From positions 1-26,255 of the forward strand of contig JAFMKX010000011.1 in assembly GCA_017852615.1 (NCBI GenBank): 26,255 nucleotides of DNA, written 5' to 3'. Both the position numbers and the translations under genes were made by a program. The notes beneath the pieces are model-generated. The model had not been told where the DNA came from, ran no database searches, and worked only from the letters and a program-made list of their open reading frames with translations. The stretch is from Pontimonas sp. Lineage in GTDB: Bacteria > Actinomycetota > Actinomycetes > Actinomycetales > Microbacteriaceae. Positions 14,681-21,385 of the stretch are shown here, one piece after another; the first letter of the stretch is position 1; each line of letters begins with the position of its first letter.

Positions 14681-15352
14681 TTATTTATCCAGCGCTGCGA
14701 AAGTTTCAATGTCCTCGTTGGTGCCCGAAACGATAATCAGATCGTGGTTGGTAACCACAGTCTTTTCCGTGGCGTAGGTAAAGGGTTTACCAGGCGACTT
14801 AACCCCCACCACGGTGATGTTGTATTTCGAGCGCACCTTGGAATCGGTCAAGGAAAGACCCCGAATGGGCTTGGGTGGATACATCTTCACCAGGGCAAAG
14901 TTGTCATCAAAGCGAATGAAGTCAATCATGCGACCCGAGACCAAGTGCGCTACTCGCTCGCCGGCTTCGCGCTCAGGATAAATAACTCGGTGAGCTCCAA
15001 TACGGGTCAAGATTTTTCCGTGGGATTCACTAATGGCTTTGGCCCAGATTTGGGGAACCTTGAGATCGACCAGGTTGGTGGTAATCAGCACGCTGGCTTC
15101 AATAGAGGATCCCGTGGCCACCACGGCGATCGGGAAATCCCGGGCACCAATTTGTTCTAGTGCACTCATATTTCTGGCGTCCAAGACGGCGGTGTGGCGC
15201 ACGCGCTCAGCCCACTTTTGAACCAAAGCCGGATCCTCGTCAACGGCAAGAACATCGCGTCCTAGCTTGTCGAGTTCTCCGGCGGTGGCGGCGCCGAAGC
15301 GTCCTAAACCAATGACTAATACCGGTGCATCATGCGGAATTTTCTCAACCAA
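14681..15352 (-). CDS. trkA: TrkA/KtrA-type potassium channel gating protein
   Basis: Cytosolic RCK regulator that gates the TrkH potassium channel in response to nucleotides. The 223-residue protein has an N-terminal Rossmann (TrkA_N) domain, APVLVIGLGRFGAATAGEL (GxGxxG) with the acidic AVDEDP after strand 2, then a TrkA_C domain from about residue 135 (FALVKMYPPKPIRGLSL and onward to DLIIVSGTNEDIETF). The frame is open to GTG 15403, but that start would overlap trkH by 59 nt. TTG 15352 is favoured because GAAAGG (15365-15360) sits 7 nt upstream, it overlaps trkH by only 8 nt and gives the usual family length. Operon with trkH. Confidence 0.92.
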   Translation of the reverse strand: MVEKIPHDAPVLVIGLGRFGAATAGELDKLGRDVLAVDEDPALVQKWAERVRHTAVLDARNMSALEQIGARDFPIAVVATGSSIEASVLITTNLVDLKVPQIWAKAISESHGKILTRIGAHRVIYPEREAGERVAHLVSGRMIDFIRFDDNFALVKMYPPKPIRGLSLTDSKVRSKYNITVVGVKSPGKPFTYATEKTVVTNHDLIIVSGTNEDIETFAALDK

Positions 15353-16895
15353 CGATCGGCCTTTCTTTTGCCCGGCGATATACCGTCTGACGGTGGGTTC
15401 CACTCAAAGCAGTCGCCAGCGTCACTGTACCAACACGACCCAGCAGCATGGTGGCGGCTAAGACGTATTTGGCGGCATCGGGCAAATCGTTGGTGGTGAG
15501 TCCAGCGCTCAAACCACAGGTGGCAAAGGCAGAGATTACGTCAAAGAGCACGCGCTCCAGCGGTGCGTCCGTGATGCGCAACAGGGCGATGGTGGCGATG
15601 GCAACAATGCTCGCTCCCCACAAGACCACGCTCACCGCAAGGCGCACCGTGTCCGAGGGGATGCGACGCTCATAGGCAACGATGTCTTGATCCCCGCGAG
15701 ATTCCGCAAAGGCGGCGAGGAACAAAATGGCCAAGGTCGTCACTTTGATTCCCCCCGCGGTGGAGGCTGAACCACCACCGACAAACATCAGCATGTCGAG
15801 GACTAAGAGGGTGGCTCCACCAAATTCAGAGGTATCCACTGTGTTGAATCCACCAGAGCGCGCCATCATCGAGGTAAACAGCGCGGTCATCGGGCGAACT
15901 TCGCCGGGTTGTCCACCGAGTGTGTTCTCGTTGCCCCACTCCAAGACGCCGATCGCGAGGGCGCCCAACACTAACAAAATGGTTGTCGTGGCCAGTGTGA
16001 GTTTCGCGTGCACACCCAGGCGGGCGTGGTCCCAGGTGCTGCCCAATCGACGCCGACGCGCGGTGCGAACAGCCCGGGCAATGGCATAGATAACGGGAAA
16101 GCCGATACTGCCCAAAAACACACCAATGCCGATGGTGAAGACCATCACAGGGTCGGCAGCAAACGGTGACAGTCCATCGACAAGCGGAACAAAACCGGTG
16201 TTCGTGAAAGCGGAAACAGCGAGGTAGCCGCCTTGCCACAACGCAGAGGTGAGGTCCAGGCCCGCAACATAGAGCCTGGGAATAATGATGGCGGCAAGCA
16301 CCAACTCGATAGCGATCACACTGATGAAGACTGTCTTGAGCAATCCCTTCACGTCACCGAGGCGCATGCCGTGACCCTCTAAGTCATCGCGCTCGTGCAG
16401 GCGAGAAGGATCCACATCCCCGGCCATCATTTTTCGCACCGAGAGCCCTAAACGCTTCGAGGCGATAACGGCGAGCAGTGTGGCCAGCGTCATCACTCCC
16501 ATACCGCCTACCTGCAAGGCGATAAAGATGACCGTGTGGCCAAAGGCCGACCAGTGAGTCGCCATATTCACCACCGTGAGTCCGGTGACACAAATAGCCG
16601 ATACCGCGGTGAAGAGGGCATCGGCAGGTGCGGTGGCTACCCCGGAAGCGGACGCCTGAGGCAGCATTAACAGGGTCGCTGTGATGGTCACTAAGACGAG
16701 AAAAACAACCACGGTCAACGTGGCTGCTTGCCCTCCCAGGACGCCTTGAAGCAGAGCAAGAAACCGGCCAAATCCCCGAGGGGTTTGATAACGGTTCAGG
16801 CGCTGCTGCGATGCAGAGCGTCTCCTGGTCATGCCAGCAACGCGCCGTTTGAGTGAACCTAGCCACGACGACACTCGCCCTGCCTTCTTCCTCAT
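15345..16895 (-). CDS. trkH: TrkH/KtrB-family potassium uptake membrane protein
   Basis: Membrane pore subunit for K+ uptake, gated by the TrkA protein encoded immediately downstream. About 516 residues with a basic cytoplasmic N-terminus and the four pore-loop repeats of the family: AICVTGLTVVNMATHW, SAFTNTGFVPL, MMARSGGFNTVD and SAFATCGLSAGLTT, each holding a selectivity-filter glycine. The start is uncertain. ATG 16895 has AGGTG just upstream; GTG 16901 and TTG 16910 are in frame, and a TACTAT -10 (16924-16919) would start transcription about 2 nt before the TTG. Divergent from an ArsR-type regulator whose start is only about 60 nt away, so that regulator might act on this promoter. Confidence 0.93.
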   Translation of the reverse strand: MRKKAGRVSSWLGSLKRRVAGMTRRRSASQQRLNRYQTPRGFGRFLALLQGVLGGQAATLTVVVFLVLVTITATLLMLPQASASGVATAPADALFTAVSAICVTGLTVVNMATHWSAFGHTVIFIALQVGGMGVMTLATLLAVIASKRLGLSVRKMMAGDVDPSRLHERDDLEGHGMRLGDVKGLLKTVFISVIAIELVLAAIIIPRLYVAGLDLTSALWQGGYLAVSAFTNTGFVPLVDGLSPFAADPVMVFTIGIGVFLGSIGFPVIYAIARAVRTARRRRLGSTWDHARLGVHAKLTLATTTILLVLGALAIGVLEWGNENTLGGQPGEVRPMTALFTSMMARSGGFNTVDTSEFGGATLLVLDMLMFVGGGSASTAGGIKVTTLAILFLAAFAESRGDQDIVAYERRIPSDTVRLAVSVVLWGASIVAIATIALLRITDAPLERVLFDVISAFATCGLSAGLTTNDLPDAAKYVLAATMLLGRVGTVTLATALSGTHRQTVYRRAKERPIVG

Positions 16896-16942
16896 CCGCA
16901 CCTGGGACAACGCCCGCCATAGTACTCCTGCACGAGAACTTG

Positions 16943-16948
16943 TACGCT
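16943..16948 (+). promoter_or_regulatory. -10 element of the ArsR-type gene
   Basis: TACGCT followed by 8 nt and ATG 16957, so the leader would be only one or two nucleotides. The divergent trkH -10 (TACTAT, 16924-16919) is 18 bp away. Confidence 0.45.
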
Positions 16949-16956
16949 ACTGAGTT

Positions 16957-17367
16957 ATGACCGACCTCTTTGACGTACTGGCTGACCCCACGAGGCGCGA
17001 CATTGTGGACTTGTTGCGATCGCCTTCTCACCCCCAGCGTGAGATGAGTGTGGGGGAGTTGGTGGAGTCCCTGGGTATCACCCAGCCCACGGTGTCTAAG
17101 CACCTCAAAGTACTGCGAGAAAGTGGCTTAGTCTCTGTTCGAGAAGACGGCCAACATCGCTACTACCGATTTGATGATGCCGCGCTGGGTGCCGTCAGAA
17201 CATGGGTCGGGGCGACACGCGTTTCTGCCACCGCCTCGCCTGAAGCCCGAGATGACACTGCGGCGGTTCCTTTCGTGGATTTAGCTCCGCTGGGTCGCGC
17301 GGCAGGATCCCTGCTTAGCGACGTCATGGCTTTTCTCGATGGCGTGGTGCTGGGAACGCGACGATAA
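16957..17367 (+). CDS. ArsR-family winged-helix repressor
   Basis: Dimeric DNA-binding regulator. The 136-residue protein begins MTDLFDVLADPTRRDIVDLL, then the HTH VGELVESLGITQPTVSKHLKVLRESGLV (about residues 30-57) and the wing VSVREDGQHRYYRF. The C-terminal half is a polar linker (about 75-105) followed by an amphipathic helix (PLGRAAGSLLSDVMAFLDGVV). It has no cysteine at all, so metal sensing through the classical ArsR cysteine sites or thiol sensing is excluded. The ligand is unknown. It may control itself, the divergent trkHA genes or targets elsewhere. ATG 16957 is almost leaderless. Confidence 0.88.
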   Translation: MTDLFDVLADPTRRDIVDLLRSPSHPQREMSVGELVESLGITQPTVSKHLKVLRESGLVSVREDGQHRYYRFDDAALGAVRTWVGATRVSATASPEARDDTAAVPFVDLAPLGRAAGSLLSDVMAFLDGVVLGTRR

Positions 17368-17372
17368 AACTC

Positions 17373-17401
17373 TTTACACAGGCCAACCTGGCCTCTATGG
17401 T
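17373..17401 (+). promoter_or_regulatory. Promoter of the HTH gene with a palindrome in its spacer
   Basis: -35 TTTACA (17373-17378), 17-nt spacer, -10 TATGGT (17396-17401). The spacer contains the perfect dyad AGGCCA-ACC-TGGCCT (17380-17394), well placed for a repressor. This is one of the few promoters here with a good -35 and a true leader (about 39 nt). Confidence 0.65.
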
Positions 17402-17446
17402 GTGACAGGTAGTTCGTATCCCACCTGAGCACACGAGGAGAGTCCC

Positions 17447-17656
17447 ATGGCATCCCCTCTCTCAGCGATGAACTTTCTCACGGTGGCCGAGGTTGCCGAT
17501 GCGATGCGGGTATCGACTATGACGGTGTATCGATTGGTCCACTCGGGTGAACTTCCCGCAGTGCGCTTTGGTCGCTCGTTTCGTATTCCCGAATCAGCGG
17601 TGACCAGCATGCTCTTTGGGCAGCATGGCCACGACGAAATGAACCAGGTCGGCTGA
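17447..17656 (+). CDS. BldC/excisionase-like helix-turn-helix protein
   Basis: Small DNA-binding protein (69 residues) of the MerR-like single-domain type. LTVAEVADAMRVSTMTVYRLVHSGELPAVRFGRSFRIPESAV (residues 11-52) is the whole HTH-plus-wing domain. ATG 17447 has GAGGAGAG about 5 nt upstream; the internal ATG 17468 is less likely. Similar genes sit immediately before bS22 in other actinobacteria, as I recall, where they are developmental or housekeeping regulators rather than phage excisionases. No phage genes are near. A TAGACT hexamer at 17672-17677 after its stop may start a separate bS22 transcript. Confidence 0.85.
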   Translation: MASPLSAMNFLTVAEVADAMRVSTMTVYRLVHSGELPAVRFGRSFRIPESAVTSMLFGQHGHDEMNQVG

Positions 17657-17738
17657 GCCGGCTGCACTGCGCTAGACTCCCTAAGTTGTCCGCGCCCGGG
17701 CGACACGCATTAAAGACTCAAGGTTTGAAGGACACTTA

Positions 17739-17837
17739 ATGGGCTCAGTTATCAAGAAGCGTCGCAAGCGTATGGCGAAGAAGAAGCACCGTAAGTTGCT
17801 TCGCAAGACTCGCCACCAGCGTCGCAATAAGAAGTAG
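17739..17837 (+). CDS. Ribosomal protein bS22 (AURKAIP1/COX24-domain protein)
   Basis: A complete 32-residue, extremely basic protein starting MGSVIKKRRKRMAKKKHRK and ending RRNKK. About two thirds of the residues are Lys, Arg or His. This is the AURKAIP1/COX24 domain, known as small-subunit protein bS22 in mycobacterial ribosomes. GAAGGA (17727-17732) sits 6 nt before ATG 17739, an ideal Shine-Dalgarno. A bidirectional hairpin follows at 17852. Gene order HTH, bS22, HAD phosphatase, glutaredoxin-like protein is conserved in actinobacteria to my knowledge. The gene is easily missed by length cut-offs. Confidence 0.93.
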   Translation: MGSVIKKRRKRMAKKKHRKLLRKTRHQRRNKK

Positions 17838-17851
17838 CGGCACTGGTTAGC

Positions 17852-17888
17852 GCGCTGGTTCACGAGAATCCTCGGGGCCAGCGCTTTT
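17852..17888 (+). terminator. Rho-independent terminator after bS22
   Basis: GCGCTGG (17852-17858) pairs with CCAGCGC (17878-17884), with an inner CGAG-AATC-CTCG stem, and is followed by TTTTCT. It lies between the convergent bS22 and HAD genes and is the only convergent pair in the window with space for a dedicated terminator. Confidence 0.8.
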
Positions 17889-17897
17889 CTCTGCCCA

Positions 17898-18629
17898 CTA
17901 AGACCGTCGGCGTTTGTTTTTCTTGGTCTGATCTGGCCAGATGATCGGCCAGTGGCGTTGCTCCGCGTGGGCCAAGAGCTCTGCATCGGGGTTAACTGCA
18001 CTGGGGTGACCCACCAACTCGAGCAGTGGAATATCGGCCGCCGAATCGGAGTAGGCATAGCAGTCTTCTAGTTTCGCCCCTAAGCGATCTGCTAGTTCTG
18101 TGGCAGCCTCGGCTTTCTTGGGGCCATGGAGCATTTCCCCCTCGATGTTGCCGGTGAAGGCTCCATCGACAACTTCGACTGTGGTCCCAATCGCTCCGGT
18201 GAGACGAAGGTCGCGGGCCATCACCGAGGCCAGAGCTTGGGGACTCGCGGTGAGCAACCACACTTGATCCCCGTGACTCAGGTGCTCTTGGAGTCGCACC
18301 AGCATGTCGTCAAAAACTTTGGGGGCAATCGATCGCCGCCAGGCAATTTCGGCAACCTGATTAAAGTCAGCCTCACTGTGTCCGGCGACTAAGGCCTGGG
18401 CACGCTCTCGGGTGGAGGTGATGCGCTTGCTGGTTTCGCCTTTGCGGATGAAGTAGCGCTGTTGAAAAAGAGCCGGAATGACGTGGTGCCATTTGATGAA
18501 GCCTGATTTCCACGCCTCGATAGCAAACATGTAAATGCTGGCCCCTTTGACCAGGGTGTTATCGACATCCACGAAGGCGATAACCGGAGTGGGAACCGAT
18601 CGGCCTGTGGAATTTTTTGAGGGGGTCAT
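17898..18629 (-). CDS. HAD-IB family phosphatase
   Basis: Haloacid dehalogenase-superfamily hydrolase of the SerB-like IB subgroup (243 residues). Motif I is FVDVDNTLVKGA, with the nucleophile D21 and acid D23; motif II is in WLLTASPQ; motif III is CYAYSDSAADIPLLELVG, with the metal-binding aspartates. The substrate is not determined; family members act on phosphoserine, phospholipid head groups or other small phosphates. The protein ends with a basic tail (KKNKRRRS). ATG 18629 has a minus-strand TATGCT (18643-18638) 8 nt upstream that overlaps the -10 of the divergent glutaredoxin-like gene, so the two share a promoter. The stop is 10 nt beyond the terminator shared with bS22. Confidence 0.9.
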   Translation of the reverse strand: MTPSKNSTGRSVPTPVIAFVDVDNTLVKGASIYMFAIEAWKSGFIKWHHVIPALFQQRYFIRKGETSKRITSTRERAQALVAGHSEADFNQVAEIAWRRSIAPKVFDDMLVRLQEHLSHGDQVWLLTASPQALASVMARDLRLTGAIGTTVEVVDGAFTGNIEGEMLHGPKKAEAATELADRLGAKLEDCYAYSDSAADIPLLELVGHPSAVNPDAELLAHAEQRHWPIIWPDQTKKNKRRRS

Positions 18630-18637
18630 CGCTGTTC

Positions 18638-18647
18638 AGCATAGGCT
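18638..18647. promoter_or_regulatory. Overlapping divergent -10 elements (HAD gene and glutaredoxin-like gene)
   Basis: Within AGCATAGGCT the plus strand reads TAGGCT (18642-18647), 6 nt before ATG 18654, and the minus strand reads TATGCT (18643-18638), 8 nt before ATG 18629. The two hexamers share the TA at 18642-18643, so polymerase should bind in only one orientation at a time. Confidence 0.6.
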
Positions 18648-18653
18648 TTGCGT

Positions 18654-18929
18654 ATGGATTCGATTTCCCTAGTCATGTTCAGCCGCGAGGGATGCCACCT
18701 CTGCGACGAAGCCTGGGAGGTCATCACCCAATCGACCAGCGACTTTTCTAACCTAGAAATATCTCATCGGATGGTGAGCGAAAACCCGGAATGGGAAGCC
18801 GCCTACACCGATAGCGTCCCGGTCGTGCTGATTAATGATGCGTGGCATTCCCAATGGCGTGTTGATGCTGACTCGCTGCGCGAGGCTTTGGTCTCAGCGG
18901 GGGCTCGCATTTCTGGCGAATCGGAGTAA
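18654..18929 (+). CDS. Glutaredoxin-like (DUF836-type) thioredoxin-fold protein
   Basis: Small redox protein (91 residues). A beta strand SISLVMFS leads into the CxxC active site REGCHLCDEAWEVI (C14, C17). Later SVPVVLINDAW supplies the cis-proline loop (VPVV) of the thioredoxin fold, and the C-terminal helix contains DADSLREALVSAG. The frame opens earlier at TTG 18648, but TAGGCT-N6 makes ATG 18654 the first codon of the transcript. The DUF4916 gene follows after 9 nt with its own Shine-Dalgarno, forming an operon. The partner is unknown; a role in thiol-disulfide exchange is inferred from the motif. Confidence 0.87.
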   Translation: MDSISLVMFSREGCHLCDEAWEVITQSTSDFSNLEISHRMVSENPEWEAAYTDSVPVVLINDAWHSQWRVDADSLREALVSAGARISGESE

Positions 18930-18938
18930 AAAGGAACT

Positions 18939-19478
18939 ATGTCCTCGACCCGAACCCCCGACCCCAACCCTGGTTGGCTCTCGGATGATGAGCTCTCAGA
19001 GATTCGCCAAAGGATGCCGCTGATCTATGTGGAGGCAGTTCCTGTGCGACTCGATGGCATGGGGGAGGTCACCGAGGTGGGTCTGATGCTTCGGGTGTCG
19101 AATGAGGGCTCCATTGCCCGGGCTCTCGTTGCCGGTCGGGTGATGTTTGGTGAAAGTGTGCGCGATGCTCTCTTCCGACACCTCGAAAAGGATTTGGGTC
19201 CGATGGCCTTTCCCCAGTTACCGCCGGCGGCACAACCTGCGCACATCGCGGAATACTTTCCCTTTCCTGGTACGAAGTTTCACGACTCCCGCCAACACGC
19301 GGTCTCACTGGTCTACGTGGTGCCGGTAACGGGGACCTGCGAACCCCGTCAAGACGCGCTAGATATGACGTGGATGACTCCAGAGGAAGCCACGTCGGTG
19401 GAGGTCTTGCGAGAGCTCGAAGGTGGGCGAGGGGCGTTACTCAAAGCCGCGCTGGCCACCGTGGGCGCACTGAGCTAG
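18939..19478 (+). CDS. DUF4916 / Nudix-like protein with a degenerate Nudix box
   Basis: Cytosolic 179-residue protein. After a polar N-terminus (WLSDDELSEIRQRMPLIYVEAVPV) comes a Nudix-like fold. The Nudix box position reads GRVMFGESVRDALFRHLEKDLG: the G-x5-E start and the R are kept, but the metal-binding REUxEE becomes RHLEKD, so the usual magnesium site is altered. HAVSLVYVVPV and LDMTWMTPEE complete the fold. Such proteins are widespread in actinobacteria without a firmly known activity. ATG 18939 has AAAGGA 5 nt upstream and lies 9 nt after the glutaredoxin-like gene. The 3' end is 7 nt from the convergent methyltransferase gene. Confidence 0.8.
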   Translation: MSSTRTPDPNPGWLSDDELSEIRQRMPLIYVEAVPVRLDGMGEVTEVGLMLRVSNEGSIARALVAGRVMFGESVRDALFRHLEKDLGPMAFPQLPPAAQPAHIAEYFPFPGTKFHDSRQHAVSLVYVVPVTGTCEPRQDALDMTWMTPEEATSVEVLRELEGGRGALLKAALATVGALS

Positions 19479-19485
19479 AAGCGTC

Positions 19486-20568
19486 TTAGCGCTGAGCCAC
19501 CAAGACAGTGTCGGTGACGGTGTGCACCGCACCATCGCTTCCTCGTTGCTCTCGCGTGCGTTGCTCAACCTTGACGCTGCTCCAGCTCTTCGGTATTGCG
19601 CCCCGGAGCTCTGCGTGATCAAAGCGCAGGTGTTGGGGTGGACCATGCACACCACTGGTGGCTTCTTCGATGGCGTGGCCAATAATGACCAGGGTTCCGC
19701 CGCGGGCAAGCGCTGCCACCATCTTTTTCCATACGCGCTTGCGCTCGGTGGCAGGTACATGAAAAAAACTGGCGGTGATGAGATCAAACCCTGTAGGGGA
19801 TTCGGGTAAGGGCTCAGTGATCACATCTTGAGCGATCCAGCGAATAATTCGAGGCTGGTGGTCCCGTGTCACCTGCGCCCTTCGGTGTTCTTCCCCGCGG
19901 GCTAACGCAAGCGGTGATGCATCCAGCGCGGTGACCTCGAAGCCCTGTTCGGCAAGCCACAGGGCATCGGCACCTTCCCCGCACCCAAGATCCAGGGCGG
20001 TCCCGGGGGTGAGGCCTGATACCGCCGCCACCAGGCTGGAGTTGGGGTTGCCACTCCACTTTTTCCGCGTGTAGCGCTCATCCCACGAGAGTCCTGCGTC
20101 GCTGCGCCACGAGGACACTAATTTTTTCATTACGCGATGACGCCACCACCAGAACATTCGAAACCCCAGCCAAAAAAGAGGACTGAGAACACCCGCATCA
20201 AATTCCAGTTCATCCTGCAATTCGGTAGGCCCCACCCCACTGGGTCGCAGTGTCATCCGGTGGCGAAAAGAAGAGAGTAAGCCCAGTGCTCCCGAAATAC
20301 CTCGACCGTTATCGCTCAAGGTCTTCTCGGTATCGGATTCGGTGGTGACGGGATTGATTTCCTGGCGACCCAGAGGAATGAAGCCCAGTGCCAGACCCTC
20401 GACCACATAGGTCGAACCGGTAGACCAGGCCTTCGGGAACGCTTCAGGATTAACGGGTCTAAACCGCAGAAAGGGTTTCGACACAGCGGTGAACACCGCG
20501 GGATCATGCAAAGCCGCCCAGGCTTCGCTGACGGTGCACGGCAACATCACACGAAGAGAAACTTTCAC
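19486..20568 (-). CDS. SRPBCC-domain / SAM-dependent methyltransferase fusion
   Basis: A 360-residue two-domain protein. Residues 1-150 look like an SRPBCC (START/DUF2505-type) lipid- or ligand-binding fold: an opening VSLRVMLPCTVSEAWAALHDPAVF, a curved sheet, and a last helix SPLFWLGFRMFWWWRHRVMKKL. Residues 161-360 are a class I methyltransferase of the TehB/TPMT-like type: WDERYTRKKW, motif I ALDLGCGEGADALWLAE (191-207), the acidic ALDAS, and FDLITASFFHVP with a later GGTLVIIGHA. No stop or frameshift lies between them. The substrate is unknown; detoxification or modification of a small hydrophobic molecule is a guess. GTG 20568 follows AACACT by 6 nt. The gene is transcribed toward the Nudix-like gene. 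Confidence 0.82.
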   Translation of the reverse strand: MKVSLRVMLPCTVSEAWAALHDPAVFTAVSKPFLRFRPVNPEAFPKAWSTGSTYVVEGLALGFIPLGRQEINPVTTESDTEKTLSDNGRGISGALGLLSSFRHRMTLRPSGVGPTELQDELEFDAGVLSPLFWLGFRMFWWWRHRVMKKLVSSWRSDAGLSWDERYTRKKWSGNPNSSLVAAVSGLTPGTALDLGCGEGADALWLAEQGFEVTALDASPLALARGEEHRRAQVTRDHQPRIIRWIAQDVITEPLPESPTGFDLITASFFHVPATERKRVWKKMVAALARGGTLVIIGHAIEEATSGVHGPPQHLRFDHAELRGAIPKSWSSVKVEQRTREQRGSDGAVHTVTDTVLVAQR

Positions 20569-20611
20569 GCCCCCAGTGTTACCTATTCACCTGGCATTCA
20601 GCCCTCGGGCC

Positions 20612-20617
20612 TAGCGT
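20612..20617 (+). promoter_or_regulatory. -10 element of the DUF427 gene, leaderless arrangement
   Basis: TAGCGT, then 7 nt, then ATG 20625. The in-frame GTG at 20616 lies inside this hexamer and is therefore unlikely to be used. Confidence 0.5.
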
Positions 20618-20624
20618 GGCGAGT

Positions 20625-20927
20625 ATGAAAGCAACTATCGATGGACACGTCATTGCCCAGGCACCTGAATCAGACTTGATTCGCATTGAAGGAAACTGGT
20701 ATTTCCCACCGGCCAGTGTCGATTTCGGGTACCTCACCCCTAGCCCCACTGCGTACACCTGTTCTTGGAAGGGTGAGTGCCAGTACTACACGATTTCCCT
20801 CGAGGGTAAGTCGTATCAAGATCGGGCGTTTTCCTACAACGAATTGCGACCCGGAGCGACGGATCGTGTCGGGGCAGACTTTGCCGGCTACGTCTGTTTT
20901 TGGAAAGAAGTGACCCTCGCCGAGTAG
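20625..20927 (+). CDS. DUF427 family protein
   Basis: Small cytosolic protein (100 residues) of the DUF427 beta-rich family; no biochemical function is established to my knowledge. Landmarks: IRIEGNWYFPPASV, the core CSWKGECQYYTISLEGK (two cysteines, residues about 46-52), then AFSYNELRPGA and the C-terminal FAGYVCFWKEVTL. The length is typical of a one-domain member. The start is ATG 20625, with TAGCGT 7 nt upstream (leaderless). Divergent from the methyltransferase gene (56 nt between starts) and overlapping the 3' end of the convergent SprT-like gene by 40 nt. Confidence 0.88.
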   Translation: MKATIDGHVIAQAPESDLIRIEGNWYFPPASVDFGYLTPSPTAYTCSWKGECQYYTISLEGKSYQDRAFSYNELRPGATDRVGADFAGYVCFWKEVTLAE

Positions 20928-21379
20928 TGGACACTTTCTGACCAGGCGATGAGGTGGTTGCTATTGAATCGGCGATCGCACGCAGCGCAGGACACAGGTT
21001 TACCCGGGCGACGGTAGCGCGCAATTTCATGCCCACTCGGGCACACCCCAATCCATCGGGCATGGGAGCGATCAAGCGCAGCGCTATGGGTGCGCCCACC
21101 GGTGTAGCCCAAAGACTGAGCAATGCTGCGCCATCTCGGTCCATGTCCTGCTCGACTGCCTGCTAGCGCATGGGCCACTTCGTGTAACAACACCTGGTCA
21201 ACTTCTTCCAGGCTTCCCGCCGTAGCGAGGTAGCGCGAAAGAGAAATACGCCGATGGTGATGGTCGCACTGGCCAAAGCGTGTTTTGGCCCGATCCCAGC
21301 CAAAACTCCACTGCGGAGAAAGTCCGTGGGCTTCAAGGAGCTCAGCAGCTCGCTGTTCCACCCACCCTGATTCGGCCAT
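20888..21379 (-). CDS. SprT-like zinc metalloprotein
   Basis: A 163-residue protein with a gluzincin active-site pattern HEVAHALAGSRAGHG: HExxH at 66-70 and the third zinc ligand at about H79, as in SprT/Spartan-like peptidases. A C-terminal zinc-ribbon-like segment follows (C113, H117, C131, C134 in CPSGHEIARYRRPGKPVSCAAC). No signal peptide, so cytosolic. SprT homologues in eukaryotes degrade DNA-protein crosslinks; the bacterial role is not settled. The open frame extends to 21616, but the upstream part covers the rpoB promoter region. ATG 21379 lies 6 nt after TACCCT (21391-21386) and matches where domain similarity begins. The 3' end overlaps the DUF427 gene by 40 nt. Confidence 0.87.
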   Translation of the reverse strand: MAESGWVEQRAAELLEAHGLSPQWSFGWDRAKTRFGQCDHHHRRISLSRYLATAGSLEEVDQVLLHEVAHALAGSRAGHGPRWRSIAQSLGYTGGRTHSAALDRSHARWIGVCPSGHEIARYRRPGKPVSCAACDRRFNSNHLIAWSESVHYSARVTSFQKQT

Positions 21380-21385
21380 CACCCC

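Noticed and set aside
14681..15403. trkA starting at GTG 15403
   Set aside because: It would overlap trkH by 59 nt and has no Shine-Dalgarno; TTG 15352 has GAAAGG at good spacing.
16384..17103. 239-codon minus-strand frame across the trkH 5' end and the ArsR gene
   Set aside because: It is out of frame with trkH and antisense to the ArsR gene, and has no protein-like pattern.
17447..17656. HTH protein as a phage excisionase
   Set aside because: No integrase or attachment repeats nearby; adjacency to bS22 fits a chromosomal actinobacterial regulator.
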